Origin: Alteromonadales bacterium alter-6D02
Lineage (GTDB): Bacteria; Pseudomonadota; Gammaproteobacteria; Enterobacterales; Psychrobiaceae
NCBI GenBank assembly: GCA_002835545.1
Contig: PIZK01000027.1
Location: 18,696-82,695, forward strand
Reading direction: 5' to 3'
Length of the DNA: 64,000 bases
This document shows, in pieces, positions 36,819 through 45,938 of the stretch (its first letter is position 1; the number at the start of each line of letters is the position of its first letter). Made by a program: the position numbers and the translations under genes. A model generated the notes under the pieces. It worked only from the letters and a program-made list of their open reading frames with translations, was not told the origin of the DNA and searched no databases.

Positions 36819-37683
36819 AACTATATTATTGATAGCACTTCTAGTCGTAAGTGCTATTAGCAGTTTAGCGCAGGGTCGAACCTACGACGATATTATTGAA
36901 ACTAAGCAGCTCATAGTTTCGGTGTATCGTGATTTTGCGCCTTTTTCATTTGAAAAGGACGGTAAAGCGCACGGTATCGATGTTGATATAGCTAAGCAGA
37001 TTGCTAAGTCTCTGAACGTTGAACTTACTGTGCGTTTTACAACGGCCGACGAGAGTGTGGAAGATGATTTGAGAAACACCTTATGGAAGGGAGATTTTCA
37101 AACTAAAACCAAAAGCGACTTAATGATGCGCGTTCCTTATGATCGTGACTATTCACAGATGCGTGATGATATTGGTGAGTTGGTTCATGATAGAGTGCAC
37201 ATGTTTGCTCCTTATCATACTGAGTCTTGGCAAATTGCATTTAATAAAAATAAGATAGAAGAAGTGTCTACCATGGCGGTTTTTCAATACCATGATATTG
37301 GTGTTGAAGTTGATACCGTCCCGGCGTTTTATCTTACTGGTGCATTTCGAGGAACCATGACTAAACACACTCATCATTACCCAAATATCCGCTTGGCGCG
37401 CGATGCGATGCTCGCTGAAGAGGTCGATGCAATCATGGGATTGCGCAGTGAAGTCAGTCACCTGTTAGTGGAACAACCTGCTAACTTTGAACTAGCGACT
37501 AATGCATTCCCTCTAATCGGTCGTCAACAATGGGATATTGGCATGGCAGTAAAAAGTGATTATCGCCAACTGAGTTATGCTATCGGTGATGTTGTTACTG
37601 AAATGGTAAAAAATGGCCAAATGGCTCGGATATTTGAGCAGTATGGTTCCATTTATCAACAGCCAACTTACTACAACCCATAA
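36805..37683 (+). CDS. pedG: Periplasmic solute-binding-like protein (PedG/XoxJ/MxaJ type)
   Basis: A 292-residue exported protein with a signal peptide (about 1-22) and a family 3 solute-binding fold: LIVSVYRDFAPFSFEKDG at residues 35-52 and GIDVDIAKQIAKSLNVEL at 56-73. It matches the quinoprotein dehydrogenase-associated binding proteins MxaJ/XoxJ/PedG, which are thought to help mature or activate the dehydrogenase. The start is GTG 36805, overlapping pedF. A terminator follows, before the dehydrogenase gene. Confidence 0.88.
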   Translation: MLQSRTILLIALLVVSAISSLAQGRTYDDIIETKQLIVSVYRDFAPFSFEKDGKAHGIDVDIAKQIAKSLNVELTVRFTTADESVEDDLRNTLWKGDFQTKTKSDLMMRVPYDRDYSQMRDDIGELVHDRVHMFAPYHTESWQIAFNKNKIEEVSTMAVFQYHDIGVEVDTVPAFYLTGAFRGTMTKHTHHYPNIRLARDAMLAEEVDAIMGLRSEVSHLLVEQPANFELATNAFPLIGRQQWDIGMAVKSDYRQLSYAIGDVVTEMVKNGQMARIFEQYGSIYQQPTYYNP

Positions 37684-37723
37684 AGAATTGAATCGTTATT
37701 TACTCTGCAAAATTTCCTTCTTG

Positions 37724-37751
37724 GGCGTGATTAATAATCACGCCTTTTTTT
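37724..37751 (+). terminator. Intrinsic terminator after pedG
   Basis: GGCGTGATTA and TAATCACGCC are complementary and are followed by eight Ts. Confidence 0.92.
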
Positions 37752-37821
37752 ATATTTGTAGATATTCCCAAGCTTGGAAATCTATAAATAATTGATACTT
37801 ATCGGACAAAACAAACCATTT

Positions 37822-37837
37822 TCATACTAAGTGATGA
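37822..37837. promoter_or_regulatory. Candidate ped-regulon operator upstream of alcohol dehydrogenase
   Basis: TCATACT-AA-GTGATGA keeps the left heptamer and the ATGA end of the right one. A possible -10 (TGTTAT, 37856-37861) would place the site near -40. The remaining space to the ATG (about 110 bases) would be leader. Confidence 0.52.
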
Positions 37838-37982
37838 TGCGTTTACCTACCGCAGTGTTATGGGCAGTCGCTTTATTGATGCATACACTATAACTGTTCA
37901 AATAATAACATGAACCAACGAATTGATTCATTTTAAATCACGTTGAGCAATCATTATAACTAAAGCCCGCGAGGAACATACA

Positions 37983-39746
37983 ATGATAAGTGCAGGTAAA
38001 ACAAAGCTAAAAGCAGTAGCCGCTGTAATTGCTTTTACATTAGCAGCAGGTGCTAATGCAAAAGTAACAGATAAAGACATTATTAATGACCAAGCCACAA
38101 CTAACGATGTTGTATCAAATGGTTTAGGTCCTCGAGGGCAGCGCTTTAGCCCATTAACCCTAATTAACACTAAAACTGTAAAAGACATGCGTCCAGTATG
38201 GGGTTTTTCACTTGGTGGTGAGAAACAACGTGGTCAAGAGTCTCAACCAGTTGTTAAAGACGGTGTAATGTATATTACCGGTTCTTACTCACGTGTTTAC
38301 GCAATTGATGCAATTACAGGCGACGAGTTATGGCAATATGACGCACGTTTACCTGATGGCATCATGCCTTGTTGTGACGTTATCAACCGTGGTGTTGCAC
38401 TTTATGATGATTTAGTTATCTTCGGTACACTTGATGCAAAATTAGTCGCACTTAATAATAAGACAGGTAAGACTGTTTGGAAGAAAAAAGTAGAAGACTA
38501 TAAAGCTGGTTACTCAATTACAGCAGCACCAATTGTTGTAAAAGGTAAAGTAATCACAGGTGTATCAGGTGGTGAATTTGGTATCGTTGGTAAAATTCGT
38601 GCGTATGATGCAAAGACTGGTCAAATTGCATGGGAACGTCCAACAGTTGAAGGTCACATGGGTTATATCTGGAAAAACCGTAAGAAAATGGAAAACGGTA
38701 TTTCAGGTGGCGAAGCTGGCAAAACATGGACTGGTGACTTATGGAAATCAGGTGGTGCTGCTCCGTGGCTAGGTGGTACATACGATCCAGAAGTTGATTT
38801 ATTATTCTTTGGTACAGGTAACCCAGCTCCATGGAACTCTCACTTACGTCCTGGCGATAACTACTTTTCTTCATCACGTCTAGGTATTGACCCTGACACG
38901 GGTAAAATTAAATGGCATTTCCAAACCACACCACATGATGGTTGGGATTACGACGGTGTAAACGAACTTATTCCATTTAACTACAAAGACGGTCGCAAGA
39001 CAGTTAAAGCGGCGGCAACAGCTGATCGTAATGGTTTCTTCTATGTATTAAACCGTGAAAATGGTGATTTCATCCGAGGTTTCCCGTTTGTTGATAAGAT
39101 CACTTGGGCTAAAGGCTTAGACGACAAAGGTCGTCCGATATTTAACGAGCCAGTTCGCCCTGGTAACCCAGCATTAAGTAAAGACGGTAAGAAAGGTTCT
39201 ACTGTACTTGCTGCACCTTCTTTCTTAGGTGGTAAAAACTGGATGCCTATGGCTTATAGTAAGGATACAGGGTTATTCTATGTTCCTTCTAACGAATGGG
39301 AAATGGATATCTGGAATGAGCCAACAGCATACAAAAAAGGTGCTGCTTACTTAGGTGCTGGTTTCACTATCAAATCAATTAACGAAGATTACATTGGTGT
39401 GTTACGAGCCATTGACCCTAAAACGGGTAAAGAAGTTTGGAACCATAAGAACTACGCGCCATTATGGGGCGGTGTATTAGCGACAGCGGGTAATCTAGTA
39501 TTTATGGGTAACCCTGAAGGGTACTTAATGGCCTTTAATGCTAAGACTGGTGAAGTTGAATACAAGTTCAACACTGGCTCAGGTATCGTTGGTTCTCCAA
39601 TCACTTGGAAAATGAATGGTGAACAATACGTGTCAATCTTATCAGGCTGGGGTGGTGCAGTTCCACTTTGGGGTGGTGAAGTTGCTAAGCGTGTTAAGAG
39701 CTTTAACCAAGGTGGCATGGTTTGGACTTTCAAACTGCCAAAATAG
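37983..39746 (+). CDS. pedH: PQQ-dependent alcohol dehydrogenase, predicted lanthanide type
   Basis: A periplasmic quinoprotein that oxidises alcohols to aldehydes and passes electrons to PedF. The 587 residues begin with a signal peptide (cleavage after GANA, residue 26) and form an eight-bladed propeller. The vicinal disulfide Cys130-Cys131 lies in [10 protein letters not shown]. Metal ligands are Glu198 in GGEFG and Asn280 in GNPAPWN. The catalytic base is Asp322, followed by Tyr323 and Asp324 in [11 protein letters not shown]. The additional Asp two residues after the base is the mark of lanthanide enzymes (XoxF, ExaF, PedH); calcium enzymes such as MxaF have a small residue there. An AGGA ribosome site precedes ATG 37983. 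Substrate range is not fixed by sequence. Confidence 0.93.
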   Translation: MISAGKTKLKAVAAVIAFTLAAGANAKVTDKDIINDQATTNDVVSNGLGPRGQRFSPLTLINTKTVKDMRPVWGFSLGGEKQRGQESQPVVKDGVMYITGSYSRVYAIDAITGDELWQYDARLPDGIMPCCDVINRGVALYDDLVIFGTLDAKLVALNNKTGKTVWKKKVEDYKAGYSITAAPIVVKGKVITGVSGGEFGIVGKIRAYDAKTGQIAWERPTVEGHMGYIWKNRKKMENGISGGEAGKTWTGDLWKSGGAAPWLGGTYDPEVDLLFFGTGNPAPWNSHLRPGDNYFSSSRLGIDPDTGKIKWHFQTTPHDGWDYDGVNELIPFNYKDGRKTVKAAATADRNGFFYVLNRENGDFIRGFPFVDKITWAKGLDDKGRPIFNEPVRPGNPALSKDGKKGSTVLAAPSFLGGKNWMPMAYSKDTGLFYVPSNEWEMDIWNEPTAYKKGAAYLGAGFTIKSINEDYIGVLRAIDPKTGKEVWNHKNYAPLWGGVLATAGNLVFMGNPEGYLMAFNAKTGEVEYKFNTGSGIVGSPITWKMNGEQYVSILSGWGGAVPLWGGEVAKRVKSFNQGGMVWTFKLPK

Positions 39747-39802
39747 TTAATGTTCAAGCAAAGATAAATTAGTACGCTCTCTCTAATTTATCTTAATGAG
39801 TA

Positions 39803-39828
39803 AAAAAGCCAGCTTTGCTGGCTTTTTT
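39803..39828 (+). terminator. Intrinsic terminator after alcohol dehydrogenase gene
   Basis: AAAAAGCCAGC and GCTGGCTTTTT pair around TTT and end in Ts. Confidence 0.92.
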
Positions 39829-39890
39829 ACGTACTACCTCATAAAAAAATCACATCTAACTCATTGTTATAAAGTAAATATCTAAGGTGT

Positions 39891-39906
39891 TCCTACTAAG
39901 GTATGA
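39891..39906. promoter_or_regulatory. Candidate ped-regulon operator upstream of aldehyde dehydrogenase
   Basis: TCCTACT-AA-GGTATGA resembles the 7-2-7 motif with a few mismatches. It lies 144 bases before the aldehyde dehydrogenase ATG, overlapping an upstream open stretch that I do not regard as coding. Confidence 0.48.
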
Positions 39907-40049
39907 TGTTTTCCGTGCCAAGGGAGCATAGGTTTAACCAACACACTCACACTACTATTAATAAAACAAAAACGTTTGCGCTAGCAAACATATTACAACT
40001 AAAGCTACTTGGTATAAAATTCAAGTTAGCACTTTTATTGAGGTGTTCT

Positions 40050-41570
40050 ATGATCTATGCATATCCTGGCAGTGAAGGTTCTGTCGTTACTTTTAAACCA
40101 CGTTATGAAAACTTCATTGGCGGTGAGTGGGTTGCACCAGTAAACGGTAATTACTTTACCAATTCTACGCCAGTAACGGGCGAAGCATTTTGTGAAATCC
40201 CTCGTTCGTGTGAAAAAGACATTGAGCTAGCACTAGATGCTGCACACGCTGCAAAAGATGCTTGGGGCAAAACCTCTGTAGCAGAACGTTCAAATATCTT
40301 ATTAAAAATTGCTGATGCAATCGAAGCTAACCTAGAAACGCTTGCTGTTGCAGAAACTTGGGATAATGGTAAAGCTGTTCGTGAAACATTAGCTGCTGAT
40401 GTTCCACTATGTGTTGATCACTTCCGCTACTACGCTGGTTGTATCCGTGCTCAAGAAGGCACACTTTCTCAAATCGATGATGACACTGTTGCTTACCACT
40501 TCAACGAGCCGCTAGGTGTTGTTGGTCAAATTATTCCTTGGAACTTCCCATTACTAATGGCCGCTTGGAAACTGGCTCCAGCTTTAGCTGCCGGTAACTG
40601 TATCGTATTGAAACCTGCTGAACAAACACCAGTAAGTATTCTTGTTTTTGCTGAGATTATTGCAGATATCTTACCAGCGGGTACATTAAACATTGTTAAT
40701 GGATTTGGTCGTGAAGCAGGTGAAGCATTAGCAACTAGCACTCGTATTGCGAAAATTGCATTTACAGGCTCTACTCCTGTAGGTAGCCACATCTTAAAAT
40801 GTGCTGCTGAAAATCTAATCCCATCAACTGTTGAATTAGGTGGTAAGTCTCCTAATATCTACTTCAACGATGTTGTTGCTCACGAAGATGATTACCTAGA
40901 GAAGTGTGCTGAAGGTTTCGTTCTTGGTTTCTTTAACCAAGGTGAAGTATGTACCTGTCCATCTCGTGCATTAATTCAAGAAGACATCTTTGAAGAATTC
41001 ATGGGACACGTTATCGCTAAAGCTAAGAAGATTGTTCGTGGTAACCCACTTGATACAGAAACTATGGTTGGTGCTCAAGCTTCTAAAGAGCAATTCGACA
41101 AGATCATGGGATATCTACAAGTTGGTGTTAACGAAGGCGCTGAAGTATTAACTGGTGGTGATAAAGAAACACTAGGTGATTCTTTCGATACTGGTTATTA
41201 CATCCAACCGACTATTCTTAAAGGTAATAACTCAATGCGTATCTTCCAAGAAGAAATTTTTGGTCCAGTTATCGCTGTAACAACCTTTAAAGATGAAGCT
41301 GAAGCTCTAGAAATTGCAAACGATACAGCATACGGCCTAGGTGCTGGTGTATGGACTCGTGATACAAACAAAGCTTACAGAATGGGTCGTGGTATTGAAG
41401 CTGGTCGTGTTTGGACTAACTGTTACCATCTATATCCTGCTCACGCTGCATTTGGTGGCTACAAGAAATCTGGTATTGGTCGTGAGACTCATAAGATGAT
41501 GCTTGGTCATTACCAACAAACTAAGAACTTATTAGTTAGCTACAGCACAAGCCCGTTAGGTTTCTTCTAA
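40050..41570 (+). CDS. NAD-dependent aldehyde dehydrogenase (AldB/PedI-like)
   Basis: It oxidises the aldehyde formed by the quinoprotein to a carboxylate in the cytoplasm. The 506 residues carry [20 protein letters not shown] near residue 160, [13 protein letters not shown] with the catalytic Glu, and the nucleophile Cys301 in [11 protein letters not shown]. The start [10 protein letters not shown] matches PedI/AldB proteins, and GAGG lies 6 bases before it. An in-frame ATG at 39903 would add 49 residues with no family match and cover the candidate operator, so I reject it. The NosR-like gene follows after 34 bases. Confidence 0.94.
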   Translation: MIYAYPGSEGSVVTFKPRYENFIGGEWVAPVNGNYFTNSTPVTGEAFCEIPRSCEKDIELALDAAHAAKDAWGKTSVAERSNILLKIADAIEANLETLAVAETWDNGKAVRETLAADVPLCVDHFRYYAGCIRAQEGTLSQIDDDTVAYHFNEPLGVVGQIIPWNFPLLMAAWKLAPALAAGNCIVLKPAEQTPVSILVFAEIIADILPAGTLNIVNGFGREAGEALATSTRIAKIAFTGSTPVGSHILKCAAENLIPSTVELGGKSPNIYFNDVVAHEDDYLEKCAEGFVLGFFNQGEVCTCPSRALIQEDIFEEFMGHVIAKAKKIVRGNPLDTETMVGAQASKEQFDKIMGYLQVGVNEGAEVLTGGDKETLGDSFDTGYYIQPTILKGNNSMRIFQEEIFGPVIAVTTFKDEAEALEIANDTAYGLGAGVWTRDTNKAYRMGRGIEAGRVWTNCYHLYPAHAAFGGYKKSGIGRETHKMMLGHYQQTKNLLVSYSTSPLGFF

Positions 41571-41604
41571 ACCCAGCTGACGTTGTATAATAAGGAGCTC
41601 TACT

Positions 41605-43695
41605 ATGCTGATTAATTCATTGAAAAGCATAGTAGGGCTTTTTCTGTTTTTAATAATCTCATTAGCCCAACCAGCAATCGCTTTTGTTGGAGAGCAGGGC
41701 GTAGTTACTACAATCCCCGTTGATGTTAAACAAGCATTTCCTAGCGCGACACGAGTAAAACGCGTCGAAAAAAATCCAAACATAACTGGTGTCTACCAGT
41801 TGAACGAACTCATTGGTTATACTTTCGAGTCAGATCATTTTACCAATTTCATCGGTTTTTCCGGTAAAACAATAAACTTGTTTATTGCCCTTGATCCTCA
41901 CGGGGTGATAACCAGTATCAAAGTGCTAGACCACCACGAACCCATTTTTATTCATGGGCTTGGTGAAAGGCCTATGATTCAATTTATCAAACAGTTTGAA
42001 TCGCATTCAATCAAAGAGCGCTTTATAGTTGACGCTCGAGACCGTCAGATGAAGGATGTGACTCACATTGATGGCGTAACAAAAGCGACAGTCTCAGCAT
42101 TAGTGATTAATGATACAATTATCGCGTCAGCGCTTAAAGTTGCTCGTACGATGCTCGAGGGTTTTGCACCTTTGAGTACAAAAGTTCTAGATGAAAACCT
42201 TTTCGAACCCTTGTCTTTCAACCAATTAGTCGAACGTGGAATGGTCGCTCACTGGTCATTGGCCAAGCAGGACACTATTCAAGCGTTTTCACACCTAGCT
42301 CAACCATTAAGTGATTATGATGACGCTGGGCCTCTCATTGACCTATACATAGCTCCGATCACTGTTCCCATCGTTGGCAGAAACATTTTAGGTGATAATG
42401 AGTATCGACGTTTAATTGATAGTATTGCGCCTGGCAGCAGTGCTTTAATGGTCATCGATAATGGAGAGTATGGCTTTATTAGTGATGATTTTATCCCCCA
42501 AACGGCGCCTGAGCGTTTTAAAGTAGGGCAGTCAGGGTTGCCACAAGATAGCCGAGATATCGATTTTTATAGTTTTAACGACCCATTTTTTAATAGCCCT
42601 TTGCCAATTCACAAGCGTTTGAAAGTATTAAACATCAAGTCTCAATCTGGATTTGAACTATCATCGCCAATAAATTTTGCTGTTACAGTTGATTATAGCC
42701 AATCATTTTTAGTTAAAAATACAGAACACCTCACCTTTGATTTCACTTTACCTGATTCACTGTTTGTTGAGAATGCGGCTGCTCTTGAACCAAAACAACA
42801 ACCGTTATGGCTGAAGTTATGGCAACAGCGCTGGTTGGAAGTCGTTATCACTATCCTCTACTTAGCTTTTGTCACGTTTATATTTTTAAACCCTGATAGA
42901 TTTAGCACTAATACAACGATTAGGGTTTTGAACATCACCATTCAGGTACGTCATATTGCCTTGTGCTTCGTGATTGCGGTGATTGGCTTTTATAGCCAAG
43001 GTCAGCTTTCAGTCGTAAATATATACACATTGTTCCTTTCCATATATCAGGGATTTAATATAGAGGTATTCTTACTAGACCCTATTATTTTCATTCTTTG
43101 GTTGTTTGTATTTATTGCTACGATTTTATGGGGAAGAGGTGTTTTTTGCGGTTGGCTATGTCCGTTTGGTGCTTTACAAGAGTTTGCCACCACATTGGCC
43201 ACTAAACTAAAAATTAAGCAATATAAAATAAAACCTCACCACCATCAACGTGCTAGAGCAATCAAGTACATTCTTTTGCTTGGACTTGTTGGCAGTGCTT
43301 TTTATTCGCTAACCCTTGCTGGTCAATTAGCTGAAGTTGAACCGTTCAAAACGGCTATTACTTTATACTTTGTGCGCTATTGGCCCTTTACAGTGTATGC
43401 AATTATCCTTGTAATTCTGAGTTTAAAAATTCATAAGTTCTACTGTCGTTATCTATGTCCTTTAGGGGCTGGCTTTGGAGTACTTGGTCGTTTCCCGTTG
43501 CTTAAATGGATACGCAGACGTCAAGAATGCGGCAATCCTTGCCAACTCTGCCAAAGCAAAAAATGTGGCATAGATGCTATTAATAAAACAGGAAGTATCA
43601 ATTACAGTGAATGTATTGGGTGTTTCGATTGTGTTGTAACCATCAACGACCCTAAGTTGTGTGTGATTGATAAATATAAGAAGAGAGTTAAATAG
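41605..43695 (+). CDS. NosR/NirI-like flavin and Fe-S membrane protein
   Basis: A 696-residue inner-membrane protein. A signal segment (1-26) is followed by a periplasmic FMN-binding domain at about 75-180. Thr162 in DGVTKATVSA fits the covalent flavinylation motif used by ApbE. A membrane region (about 410-600) contains two NapH-type cysteine motifs, CGWLCPFGALQE and CRYLCPLGAGFG. A C-terminal ferredoxin-like part follows, with CGNPCQLCQSKKCGIDA and CIGCFDC. In NosR the same layout passes electrons to, or regulates, nitrous oxide reductase. No nos genes are here; it lies between the aldehyde dehydrogenase and pqqA, so its role in PQQ metabolism or electron transfer is unknown. Confidence 0.87.
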   Translation: MLINSLKSIVGLFLFLIISLAQPAIAFVGEQGVVTTIPVDVKQAFPSATRVKRVEKNPNITGVYQLNELIGYTFESDHFTNFIGFSGKTINLFIALDPHGVITSIKVLDHHEPIFIHGLGERPMIQFIKQFESHSIKERFIVDARDRQMKDVTHIDGVTKATVSALVINDTIIASALKVARTMLEGFAPLSTKVLDENLFEPLSFNQLVERGMVAHWSLAKQDTIQAFSHLAQPLSDYDDAGPLIDLYIAPITVPIVGRNILGDNEYRRLIDSIAPGSSALMVIDNGEYGFISDDFIPQTAPERFKVGQSGLPQDSRDIDFYSFNDPFFNSPLPIHKRLKVLNIKSQSGFELSSPINFAVTVDYSQSFLVKNTEHLTFDFTLPDSLFVENAAALEPKQQPLWLKLWQQRWLEVVITILYLAFVTFIFLNPDRFSTNTTIRVLNITIQVRHIALCFVIAVIGFYSQGQLSVVNIYTLFLSIYQGFNIEVFLLDPIIFILWLFVFIATILWGRGVFCGWLCPFGALQEFATTLATKLKIKQYKIKPHHHQRARAIKYILLLGLVGSAFYSLTLAGQLAEVEPFKTAITLYFVRYWPFTVYAIILVILSLKIHKFYCRYLCPLGAGFGVLGRFPLLKWIRRRQECGNPCQLCQSKKCGIDAINKTGSINYSECIGCFDCVVTINDPKLCVIDKYKKRVK

Positions 43696-43747
43696 TTGAT
43701 TTTTTGATGCTAATTAATATGTGTCCTCAACCAACGAACCGATATAT

Positions 43748-43763
43748 TCAATCCAAAGTATGA
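43748..43763. promoter_or_regulatory. Candidate ped-regulon operator upstream of pqqA
   Basis: TCAATCC-AA-AGTATGA keeps the right heptamer of the shared motif. TATAGT at 43787-43792 is a good -10, placing the site centre about 43 bases upstream of the predicted start. Confidence 0.55.
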
Positions 43764-43826
43764 TTTTGTTTGTTCTGCGGACAGCCTATAGTGAAACTCT
43801 AGCTAAAACTACAAAAGGAGAAAGCT

Positions 43827-43898
43827 ATGTGGACTAAGCCAAAGTTTGAAGAAATGCGTTTAGGTTTTGAAGTGACTCTGTATATCAGCAATCGCTAA
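43827..43898 (+). CDS. pqqA: PQQ precursor peptide PqqA
   Basis: A 23-residue ribosomal peptide, the carbon and nitrogen source of PQQ. It reads MWTKPKFEEMRLGFEVTLY, then four more residues. The glutamate and tyrosine that PqqE crosslinks are Glu15 and Tyr19, spaced by three residues as in the family (EVTLY). AGGAG lies upstream of the ATG. It is followed by a hairpin terminator before pqqB, which would give excess pqqA message. It is far too short for length-filtered gene finding. Confidence 0.96.
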   Translation: MWTKPKFEEMRLGFEVTLYISNR

Positions 43899-43909
43899 GA
43901 AACACCCTA

Positions 43910-43932
43910 AAGGCTACTTCTGTAGCCTTTTT
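43910..43932 (+). terminator. Terminator/attenuator between pqqA and pqqB
   Basis: AGGCTAC and GTAGCCT pair around TTCT and are followed by five Ts. Leaky termination here would favour the peptide over the enzymes. Confidence 0.85.
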
Positions 43933-43983
43933 ACCCTCCATTTTATCCTCAATTAAAATCACAACAAACGAGTATAAATAGCT

Positions 43984-44901
43984 ATGAAGATATTAGTTCT
44001 CGGATCAGCTGCAGGTGGTGGATTTCCTCAATGGAACTGCCACTGCGCTAATTGTAAGGGCCTTAGAGAAGGCACTATAAAAGCAACACCTCGTACCCAG
44101 TCTTCAATTGCCGTTAGTCTTGATGGTAAAGATTGGGTGTTAATTAATGCATCCCCCGATTTAAGACAACAAATCAATCAGTCTCCACAGTTGTGGCCAG
44201 AAAACCAAACACGTGGGACCAATATTCGTGGAGTCTTACTCTGTGATAGTCAGGTCGACCACACCACTGGGTTGTTAACTTTACGAGAAGGTCTACCACT
44301 CGATGTATATTGTACTAAAGAGGTACATCAAGATTTATCTACGACTTATCCCCTTTTTAACATGTTGTCTCATTGGCATGGGGGTCTTAGTTACAAGACA
44401 ATAGGGACAGATCATACTCAAGCGTTTACTGTAACTGGTGTCAGTGGGCTAAGTTTTTATCCTGTTGTGCTAGAAAGTAATGCGCCGCCTTACTCAACGT
44501 ATCGTGATGCCGTTGTCGATGGTAATAATATCGGACTAAAGATTGTCGACGAGAAAACCGGTAAATGGCTATTTTACGCACCTGGTATTGTTGAAACAAA
44601 CCCACTAGTGGAACAAATGTTAGATGGGGCCTCTTGTGCGCTTATTGATGGCACGTTATGGCTTGATGATGAAATGATCAGTCAAGGCGTTGGCGAAAAA
44701 CTAGGGAGTGAAATGGGACACATGCCAGTTAATGGAGAGTTTGGTTCTGTATCATTGTTAAATCGATTTAACATTGATCGCAAAATTTTGATACATATCA
44801 ATAACACCAATCCCATTTTGAATGAAGATTCTAAAGCACATCAATACGTTATTGAGAACGGTGTCGAGATTGCCACCGACGGTCTAGAAATCACGATTTA
44901 A
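43984..44901 (+). CDS. pqqB: PQQ biosynthesis protein PqqB
   Basis: A 305-residue metallo-beta-lactamase-fold protein. It starts with MKILVLGSAAGGGFPQWNC, typical of PqqB, then CHCANC and the metal-site region DSQVDHTTGLLTLREG. PqqB is thought to hydroxylate the crosslinked tyrosine late in PQQ synthesis. The gene ends 12 bases before pqqC. Confidence 0.95.
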   Translation: MKILVLGSAAGGGFPQWNCHCANCKGLREGTIKATPRTQSSIAVSLDGKDWVLINASPDLRQQINQSPQLWPENQTRGTNIRGVLLCDSQVDHTTGLLTLREGLPLDVYCTKEVHQDLSTTYPLFNMLSHWHGGLSYKTIGTDHTQAFTVTGVSGLSFYPVVLESNAPPYSTYRDAVVDGNNIGLKIVDEKTGKWLFYAPGIVETNPLVEQMLDGASCALIDGTLWLDDEMISQGVGEKLGSEMGHMPVNGEFGSVSLLNRFNIDRKILIHINNTNPILNEDSKAHQYVIENGVEIATDGLEITI

Positions 44902-44913
44902 GAGAGAGTTGCT

Positions 44914-45666
44914 ATGAGCCAGCCTTTAACAAAAGAACAATTCGAAAAACAGCTACGTGAGAAAGGGGCCTTGTATCATATATATCACCCATTCCACATC
45001 GCTATGCATAACGGCGAATGCAGCAAAGAACAAATCCAAGGATGGGTAGCAAATCGATTTTATTATCAAGTCAACATACCAGTTAAAGACGCCGCTATTA
45101 TGGCTAACTGTAGAGATATTAATACTCGCCGTCAGTGGATACAGCGTATTTTAGATCATGATGGCAGTGTTGGCGATGAAACGCTTGGCGGTATTGAGGC
45201 ATGGTTACAATTAGGTGAAGCTGTTGGCCTCACTCGTGAACAACTATTGTCACAAGAGTTAGTGCTTCCCGGTGTTCGTTTCGCTGTTGATGCGTATGTA
45301 AATTTTGCACGTCGTGCGAGCTGGGAAGAAGCCGCTTGTTCTTCATTAACAGAAATGTTTGCGCCTGAAATTCATCAAAGTCGTTTAGATTCTTGGCCAG
45401 ATAACTATCCTTGGATAGATAAGAAAGGGCTAGAGTATTTTCAAATGCGTTTATCCCAAGCGAGACGCGATGTGAATCACGGTTTGCAAATCACCCTTGA
45501 TCATTTTAAAACAGCTGAACAACAAGCGCATGCCCTTAACATCCTACAGTTTAAACTAGATATTTTATGGTCAATGCTTGATGCAATGACTATGGCCTAT
45601 GATTATAAACGTGCCCCATATCACGGTATAATCGAGACCCCAAGTTATCATCAAGGAATATTTTAA
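44914..45666 (+). CDS. pqqC: PQQ synthase PqqC
   Basis: The cofactorless oxidase that performs the last step of PQQ formation. The 250 residues show the family segments [18 protein letters not shown] near residue 19, [17 protein letters not shown] and [20 protein letters not shown]. The stop overlaps pqqD by one base, so translation is coupled. Confidence 0.96.
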   Translation: MSQPLTKEQFEKQLREKGALYHIYHPFHIAMHNGECSKEQIQGWVANRFYYQVNIPVKDAAIMANCRDINTRRQWIQRILDHDGSVGDETLGGIEAWLQLGEAVGLTREQLLSQELVLPGVRFAVDAYVNFARRASWEEAACSSLTEMFAPEIHQSRLDSWPDNYPWIDKKGLEYFQMRLSQARRDVNHGLQITLDHFKTAEQQAHALNILQFKLDILWSMLDAMTMAYDYKRAPYHGIIETPSYHQGIF

Positions 45667-45938
45667 TGTCTGATTTATCTAAAGTACCTCAGTTTAACCG
45701 TTTATTCCGTTTGCAGTTTGAACCTGCACAAGATAGCTTTGTGCTTCTATTTCCTGAAGGCATGGTAAAACTAAACCCAAGTGCCGGTGCAATCCTTGAA
45801 CAAGTTGACGGTGATAGTTCTGTGGCTGGTATTATAAATAAATTACAGTCTAAATTTCCTGAAGCGGGAGATTTAACCCCTGATGTCTGTGATTTTTTAA
45901 TCACTGCAGAAGAGAAGAAGTGGATTTACTATGCGTGA
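45666..45938 (+). CDS. pqqD: PqqA-binding chaperone PqqD
   Basis: A 90-residue protein that delivers PqqA to PqqE. It carries the PqqD-type [34 protein letters not shown] and the winged-helix-like C-terminus. It overlaps pqqE by 8 bases. Confidence 0.94.
   Translation: MSDLSKVPQFNRLFRLQFEPAQDSFVLLFPEGMVKLNPSAGAILEQVDGDSSVAGIINKLQSKFPEAGDLTPDVCDFLITAEEKKWIYYA

Noticed and set aside
39903..40049. N-terminal extension of the aldehyde dehydrogenase frame (49 residues)
   Set aside because: The extension has no match to aldehyde dehydrogenases, covers a candidate operator, and a GAGG ribosome site supports ATG 40050.
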